8,494 bases of DNA from CAZMVU01 sp964569295 (GTDB taxonomy: Bacteria > Hydrogenedentota > Hydrogenedentia > Hydrogenedentales > JAGMZX01): assembly GCA_964569295.1 (NCBI GenBank), contig CAZMVU010000209.1, positions 1 to 8,494 of the forward strand. Direction: 5' to 3'. The notes under the pieces are model-generated. The model did not search any database and was not told the origin of the DNA. It saw only the letters and a program-made list of their open reading frames with translations. A program made the translations under genes and the position numbers. Of the stretch, positions 5,053 through 8,494 are shown in pieces (position 1 is the stretch's first letter; the number at the start of each line of letters is the position of its first letter).

Positions 5053-6531
5053 CTACGATGCAGCGCCTTTTCTATCGCGGGCGGCTTTCGCGGGCTTGCT
5101 GGTATGGTTGTTGCCGTTTTCCGCGACAGCCTTGCCCGCCGCGTTCTCGCCGGGGTTTTTAAGCTCATGAGAGCGGATCAGCGAGAGCATTTCATAGTAT
5201 TGGGTGAAGCGCTCCCGGGGCTTATGCACGGCCTGGCCGCGCAGTTGCTCCGCATCGTCGATCGTTTTCCAGTCTTCGAACGACACCACCCGGGTACCAC
5301 GCTCCCGCAAGAGCCCGATGACCGCCTGGGTACTCGGCTCGGGACACGGCGTGAGCTGGCCGATGTCATGAAGCAGGTTATTGACCGTCTCGACGCTGTC
5401 GGGCTTGTTCGTGCCGATAACCCCGCTGGGCCCCCGCTTTATCCAGCCAGTGCAATACATGCCCGGCACCGGCTCCCCCGCTTCCGTCACACGGCCCCCC
5501 TCATTGGGAATGGTGCCCCAGCGTGTATTGAAAGGTACGCCGGGCATGGGCAGGCCCCGGTAACCGATGCTGCGGAATACGAGTCCGCAGGGCAATTCCC
5601 AGGTGTCGCCGGTGCTGCGCACGTTGCGCTGCCCGGGCGGGCCCACGAGTTCGTTGCGGCCGAGCAACAAAGCCTTTACATGCGAAGTCCCGAGGATCTT
5701 CATCGGGCTGGACAAAAAGTGGAAATGAAGTCGCTTCGACTTGCCGGGGGGCCGCCCGGCGAATTCCTCGAGGTATTTCAGGTTGTTCTTCTGCGTCGGA
5801 TCCTGCATGTCGGCCTCGTCTTCCGGCGCGATGACAAGGTCCTGCGGGGCGACCACCGGATCGCAGTCGGCCAGCTCGCCCAACTCCTTGAGCTCCTTGG
5901 TGGTGAACTTGGCCTGGGCGGGACCGCGCCGCCCGATGATATGGACTTCCTTGATCTTGCTTTCCGCAAAAGCGTCGAGGGCGTGTTGGGCGATTTCCGT
6001 GTGGCGCAGCTCGTCGACGGTCTTGCACAGCATGCGGGACACGTCGATGGCCACGTTCCCCACCCCTATCACTACAGCGACTTCCTGGGAGAGATCGAAG
6101 GTCAGGTGCCGGTAGTCCGGATGTCCGTTGTACCAGCCAACGAACTGGGTGGCGCCGTGGCTGCCGGGCAGTTCCTCGCCCGCAATGGACATGCGCCGGT
6201 CCGTCTCCGCACCGCAGGCAAAAAGCAGGGCATCGTAATAATGCTTGAGTTCAGGCACCGTAATGTTATAGCCCACCTCGACATTGCCGAGGAACGAGTA
6301 GTGCTCGTTCTGCGCGATGCGCTCGTAGACCTTCACCACGTTGCGGATCCGCGGGTGGTCCGGCGCCACGCCGCCCCGCACGAGCCCGAAAGGCGTCGGC
6401 AGCCGGTCGAACATATCCACCTTGACCGCTTTGTCCGTTTTCAACAGCGCATCGGCAGCATAAAAACCGCTCGGGCCGCTGCCGATAATGGCCACACGCA
6501 ACGGGCGCTCGCTTGCGCCTAACTCCGCCAT
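5053..6531 (-). CDS. fprA: Ferredoxin-NADP+ reductase, FprA/adrenodoxin-reductase type
   Basis: This 492-residue cytoplasmic flavoprotein transfers electrons between NADP(H) and ferredoxin using FAD. The family includes mitochondrial adrenodoxin reductase and mycobacterial FprA, not the plant-type or E. coli Fpr fold. The FAD dinucleotide motif is G17-S-G-P-S-G22, followed by the highly conserved P45-T-P-F-G-L-V-R-G-G-V-A-P-D-H-P60. The NADP-binding motif is G156-V-G-N-V-A-I-D-V-S-R166, and R201-R202 in the I-I-G-R-R-G-P segment fit recognition of the NADPH 2'-phosphate. The C-terminal FAD contact G362-W-I-K-R-G-P-S-G-V-I-G-T373 is intact. About 36 residues after position 456 form a Lys/Ala/Asn-rich tail that the roughly 456-residue family core does not need. 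The start at 6531 has AGGAG six bases upstream; in-frame sequence before it does not resemble the family. No ferredoxin or P450 gene is nearby, so the redox partner is unknown. It could run toward reduced ferredoxin for biosynthesis or toward NADPH. Confidence 0.95.
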   Translation of the reverse strand: MAELGASERPLRVAIIGSGPSGFYAADALLKTDKAVKVDMFDRLPTPFGLVRGGVAPDHPRIRNVVKVYERIAQNEHYSFLGNVEVGYNITVPELKHYYDALLFACGAETDRRMSIAGEELPGSHGATQFVGWYNGHPDYRHLTFDLSQEVAVVIGVGNVAIDVSRMLCKTVDELRHTEIAQHALDAFAESKIKEVHIIGRRGPAQAKFTTKELKELGELADCDPVVAPQDLVIAPEDEADMQDPTQKNNLKYLEEFAGRPPGKSKRLHFHFLSSPMKILGTSHVKALLLGRNELVGPPGQRNVRSTGDTWELPCGLVFRSIGYRGLPMPGVPFNTRWGTIPNEGGRVTEAGEPVPGMYCTGWIKRGPSGVIGTNKPDSVETVNNLLHDIGQLTPCPEPSTQAVIGLLRERGTRVVSFEDWKTIDDAEQLRGQAVHKPRERFTQYYEMLSLIRSHELKNPGENAAGKAVAENGNNHTSKPAKAARDRKGAAS

Positions 6532-6869
6532 GTACCGCTCCTGTTTCAAAATCGGGTTTAGTCCCACTCGAAGGGCACAACCCAAACCGGCGTTCCGGTT
6601 GGGGCGGGTAACCAGCCACAAACGGGCACCACCGGGCTGGCAGCACCCCGCAAACCGCCGGTATGTGCTTGCATTACAATGGGTTACGCCGAGTGCCCCC
6701 GCCGTGTGTACTGGCCCGTGGCATGCCCGTGGGCACCGCACAATTTATGCTAACGAAGCTACAAACAAAAACATTCATCCCTCAAGCAGAATTCCAGACC
6801 TTTCCTCAGCGGCCGCAAACCGGCTGCCTGGTCTCCGAGCACACCTCCAGCGGGCAGATGCATCCCCTG
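6532..6869. other. 338-base spacer between sulfatase and ferredoxin reductase genes
   Basis: No gene is supported here. Two hairpins are visible. GCGGCCG (6809-6815) pairs with CGGCTGC (6821-6827), including one G-T pair, about 43 bases after the sulfatase stop; no T run follows it on the minus strand. AACCGG (6585-6590) pairs with CCGGTT (6595-6600) around CGTT, and lies in the probable leader of the reductase transcript. The only AT-rich patch is about 6748-6780, which reads CATAAATT on the minus strand and is the best place for a reductase promoter, although no good -35/-10 pair can be assigned. Confidence 0.45.
6538..6542 (-). promoter_or_regulatory. Ribosome binding site of the ferredoxin reductase gene
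   Basis: On the minus strand this reads AGGAG, six bases before the ATG at 6531. It supports this start, directly before the FAD-binding motif, over the in-frame ATG at 6741. Confidence 0.7.
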
Positions 6870-8372
6870 CTACGGCACCCAGTTCGGTTCCCGGGCGGCG
6901 CCGGTGTCTTTCAAGAGCTTGAACAGCTTGTCGCGCAGGGTCTTGAAAATTTCCCGCTCCGGGTCCTTGGCCGTCCGCAGGATGAGCGCATCGAGCGGTC
7001 CCGCCTCCGTGGTCTGGAGATAAGGGGCAAGCAGGTTCTTCGTTTCGTGCGGATCCTCGATAATGTCGTACAGTTCGTATTTGTCCCAGACACCGTGGAA
7101 GTGCATGAGCTTGTACCGGTCCGTACGCACGCCGAGCACCGTGGGCGTCTGCGGAAAAGCGCGCTCCCAGAAGTATTCGTAGAGCCATTCCGTGCGCCAT
7201 GGAATTTCGCCGCCGTCGAGCATACCGGCAAAAGACAACCCCTGCACGGTCTCCGGAATGGGCAGCCCCGCCGCCTCGAGAATGGTGGGACAGTGGTCGA
7301 GGTTGAGGATCATTTCCTCGCGGCGTGCGCCGGCGGGCACCAGATTCGGGCAGTGTACGATGAGCGGCACACGAATGCTCGCTTCGTAGAACGTGCGCTT
7401 GTCGATAAGCCCATGCTCGCCGAACTGGAACCCGTTGTCCGAGGTGAACACGATGAGGGTGTCGTCGAGTTGCCCCGTCTCGCGCAAGGTCTCGACAATG
7501 CGCCCCACACTGTCGTCCACGGCCTTTAAGGCCTCGGCGTACCGCTTCACGAAGCCGTCGAAGTCGACCTGCTCGTTGTACATGCCGTCCACGCCGTGCC
7601 ACGAGTCGCGCTGTTCACGCACCCACTCCGGCTTACCGGCGTAGTTTTCCTCCGTGTCGGCCATCGTGGACGGGTATGGGTATTCGCGGTCCGCATAGTC
7701 CCCCTCATGGCGCTTGGCGGGGGAAAAGTCGTCATGCACCGCTTTGTGCGACATGTAGAGGAAGAACGGATTGTCGCGCTCCTGCCGCAGAAAGTCCTCG
7801 GCATAGTCCGTGATGAGGTCGGTCACATAGCCCTCGCGCCGCACACGCTCGCCGTCGATGTTAAAGGTCGGGTCGTAATAGACACCCTGCCCGCGGAACG
7901 ACACCCACCGGTCGAAGCCCGGGCGCGGTTCGTCGCTCGAACCGCCCATGTGCCACTTGCCGCAGAACGCCGTCTTGTAGCCGGCCTCCTGCAACAGCTT
8001 CGGGAAGGTGGGAGTGTCCGGGTCGAGCCGCGTGCTGTTGTCGAGCACGCCATGCTGGTGCGCGTACTGGCCCGTGAGTGTCGTGGCGCGGCTGGGCGAA
8101 CACAGCGACGTGGTCACGAAAGCATTCTCGAAGAACGTGCCGCCCGCGGCCAGCTTGTCCAGGTTCGGTGTATCAAAGAAATCGTTCACGAACCCCAGCG
8201 CGTCGAACCGCTGATCATCGATAAGAATGAACACCATATTGCGGTGTTTGCCCGATGCCGTAGCGGTTGCGGCCTGCTGCGCGAAGGTGCGCGGTGCACC
8301 GGCCATGCCCGCGCCCAATGCGGCGGCCCCCGAAAGCTTCATGAAATCGCGGCGCGTCTGTTCACTGGCCAT
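6870..8372 (-). CDS. Tat-exported type I sulfatase (S1 family, formylglycine-dependent)
   Basis: The 500-residue enzyme is expected to hydrolyse sulfate esters, probably on sulfated glycans, in the periplasm or outside the cell. The N-terminus has a twin-arginine signal, T6-R-R-D-F-M-K12, followed by an Ala/Gly-rich hydrophobic stretch ending near A-Q32, so it should be exported folded. The active-site motif C91-S-P-S-R95 marks the Cys to be converted to formylglycine; it needs an FGE- or AtsB-type maturase, not encoded here. Other expected residues are present: D52-D53 (metal), G138-K-W-H141, H209, D312-N313 in S-D-N-G, and K325 before the R-V-P-L segment. The C-terminal part contains R416-T-D-R-Y-K-L and E433-L-Y-D, usual for the sulfatase C-terminal subdomain. 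The text around the Cys (T-S-L-C-S-P-S-R then T-G-Q-Y-A-H-x-H-G-V) is closest, from memory, to N-acetylglucosamine-6-sulfatase and mucin-desulfating sulfatases, but substrate is not certain. The start at 8372 has GGGAGGGA at 8377-8384. Confidence 0.95.
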   Translation of the reverse strand: MASEQTRRDFMKLSGAAALGAGMAGAPRTFAQQAATATASGKHRNMVFILIDDQRFDALGFVNDFFDTPNLDKLAAGGTFFENAFVTTSLCSPSRATTLTGQYAHQHGVLDNSTRLDPDTPTFPKLLQEAGYKTAFCGKWHMGGSSDEPRPGFDRWVSFRGQGVYYDPTFNIDGERVRREGYVTDLITDYAEDFLRQERDNPFFLYMSHKAVHDDFSPAKRHEGDYADREYPYPSTMADTEENYAGKPEWVREQRDSWHGVDGMYNEQVDFDGFVKRYAEALKAVDDSVGRIVETLRETGQLDDTLIVFTSDNGFQFGEHGLIDKRTFYEASIRVPLIVHCPNLVPAGARREEMILNLDHCPTILEAAGLPIPETVQGLSFAGMLDGGEIPWRTEWLYEYFWERAFPQTPTVLGVRTDRYKLMHFHGVWDKYELYDIIEDPHETKNLLAPYLQTTEAGPLDALILRTAKDPEREIFKTLRDKLFKLLKDTGAAREPNWVP

Positions 8373-8403
8373 GTCGTCCCTCCCGGTTTTTTTCCTCTAC
8401 ACC

Positions 8404-8432
8404 ATTATTCCGTCCACAGGCAGCCAATGCAA
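8404..8432 (-). promoter_or_regulatory. Putative promoter of the sulfatase gene
   Basis: On the minus strand, TTGCAT (8427-8432) and AATAAT (8404-8409) are spaced by 17 bases. The -10 matches 5 of 6 and the -35 matches 3 of 6. Transcription would begin near 8397, about 25 bases before the ATG. Confidence 0.38.
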
Positions 8433-8460
8433 ACACACCGCAGGGCAATCGCATTAAAAT

Positions 8461-8494
8461 TCACATCTGGAGCAGGATCTCTTTGAGATAGCTG
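8461..8494 (-). CDS. Possible 3' end of another minus-strand gene (partial)
   Basis: From the right edge, the minus strand reads S-Y-L-K-E-I-L-L-Q-M and then TGA at 8461-8463. The ten residues look like an ordinary amphipathic C-terminal helix with normal codons, and the other two frames look less protein-like. It would end 88 bases upstream of the sulfatase start and could share its transcription direction. Ten codons are too few to name a product or to exclude chance. Confidence 0.3.
   Translation of the reverse strand, partial: SYLKEILLQM

Noticed and set aside
4966..6522. Plus-strand open frame of 518 codons
   Set aside because: It is antisense to the ferredoxin reductase, whose motifs are complete on the minus strand. 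High GC keeps the opposite frame open. The translation is His/Arg-rich with no recognisable domain.
6809..6827. Intrinsic terminator after the sulfatase
   Set aside because: The hairpin is good, but on the minus strand it is followed by TGAGGAAAGG rather than a T run.
6775..7602. Second minus-strand frame overlapping the sulfatase
   Set aside because: It is the shifted frame of the same gene. The sulfatase frame is continuous from the signal peptide to the stop with every motif present, so there is no frameshift to explain.
8412..8423. Copy of the left-end repeat upstream of the sulfatase
   Set aside because: GTCCACAGGCAG matches 11 of 12 bases of the 38-bp unit, but the flanking bases do not match, so chance is the simpler explanation.
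7596..8486. Plus-strand open frame of 296 codons
   Set aside because: It lies antisense to the sulfatase N-terminal half; no family features, no ribosome site, and the sulfatase reading is certain.

Overview
The window looks like a scaffold piece from a GC-rich, Gram-negative, environmental bacterium, probably from a metagenome: an N run of exactly 100 bases (92-191) is a typical assembler gap. A TolC-type outer-membrane protein shows a diderm envelope. A secreted protein with a long Gly-Glu repeat linker, paired Asp-rich calcium-type loops and a C-terminal anchor, found beside a Tat-exported formylglycine sulfatase, suggests Candidatus Hydrogenedentota or a PVC-like phylum (Planctomycetota, Verrucomicrobiota, Lentisphaerota). 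This placement is inferred from protein style; no marker gene is present.

Layout. 1-227: a 38-bp tandem repeat array interrupted by the assembly gap. 228-477: non-coding leader with a TATAAT box. 478-864 (+): small DUF1294 membrane protein. 865-1109: spacer with a strong hairpin. 1110-2984 (+): TolC-family outer-membrane protein. 2985-3178: convergent spacer. 3179-4774 (-): secreted, Gly-Glu-linked, C-terminally anchored protein of unknown function. 5053-6531 (-): FprA/adrenodoxin-reductase-type ferredoxin-NADP+ reductase. 6532-6869: 338-bp spacer. 6870-8372 (-): Tat-exported type I sulfatase. 8461-8494 (-): possible last ten codons of one more gene.

The five genes do not form an obvious pathway. 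Spacers of 194-338 bp and a plausible promoter or ribosome site before most genes suggest separate transcription units. The common theme is the cell envelope: an outer-membrane channel, an exported anchored protein, an exported sulfatase and a small inner-membrane protein, with one cytoplasmic redox enzyme among them. No tRNA, rRNA, CRISPR array, insertion sequence or phage gene was seen. The parts least explained by known families are the 38-bp array at the left edge and the Gly-Glu linker protein, whose linker DNA shows signs of recent hexanucleotide expansion. I did not find a convincing new multi-gene system.
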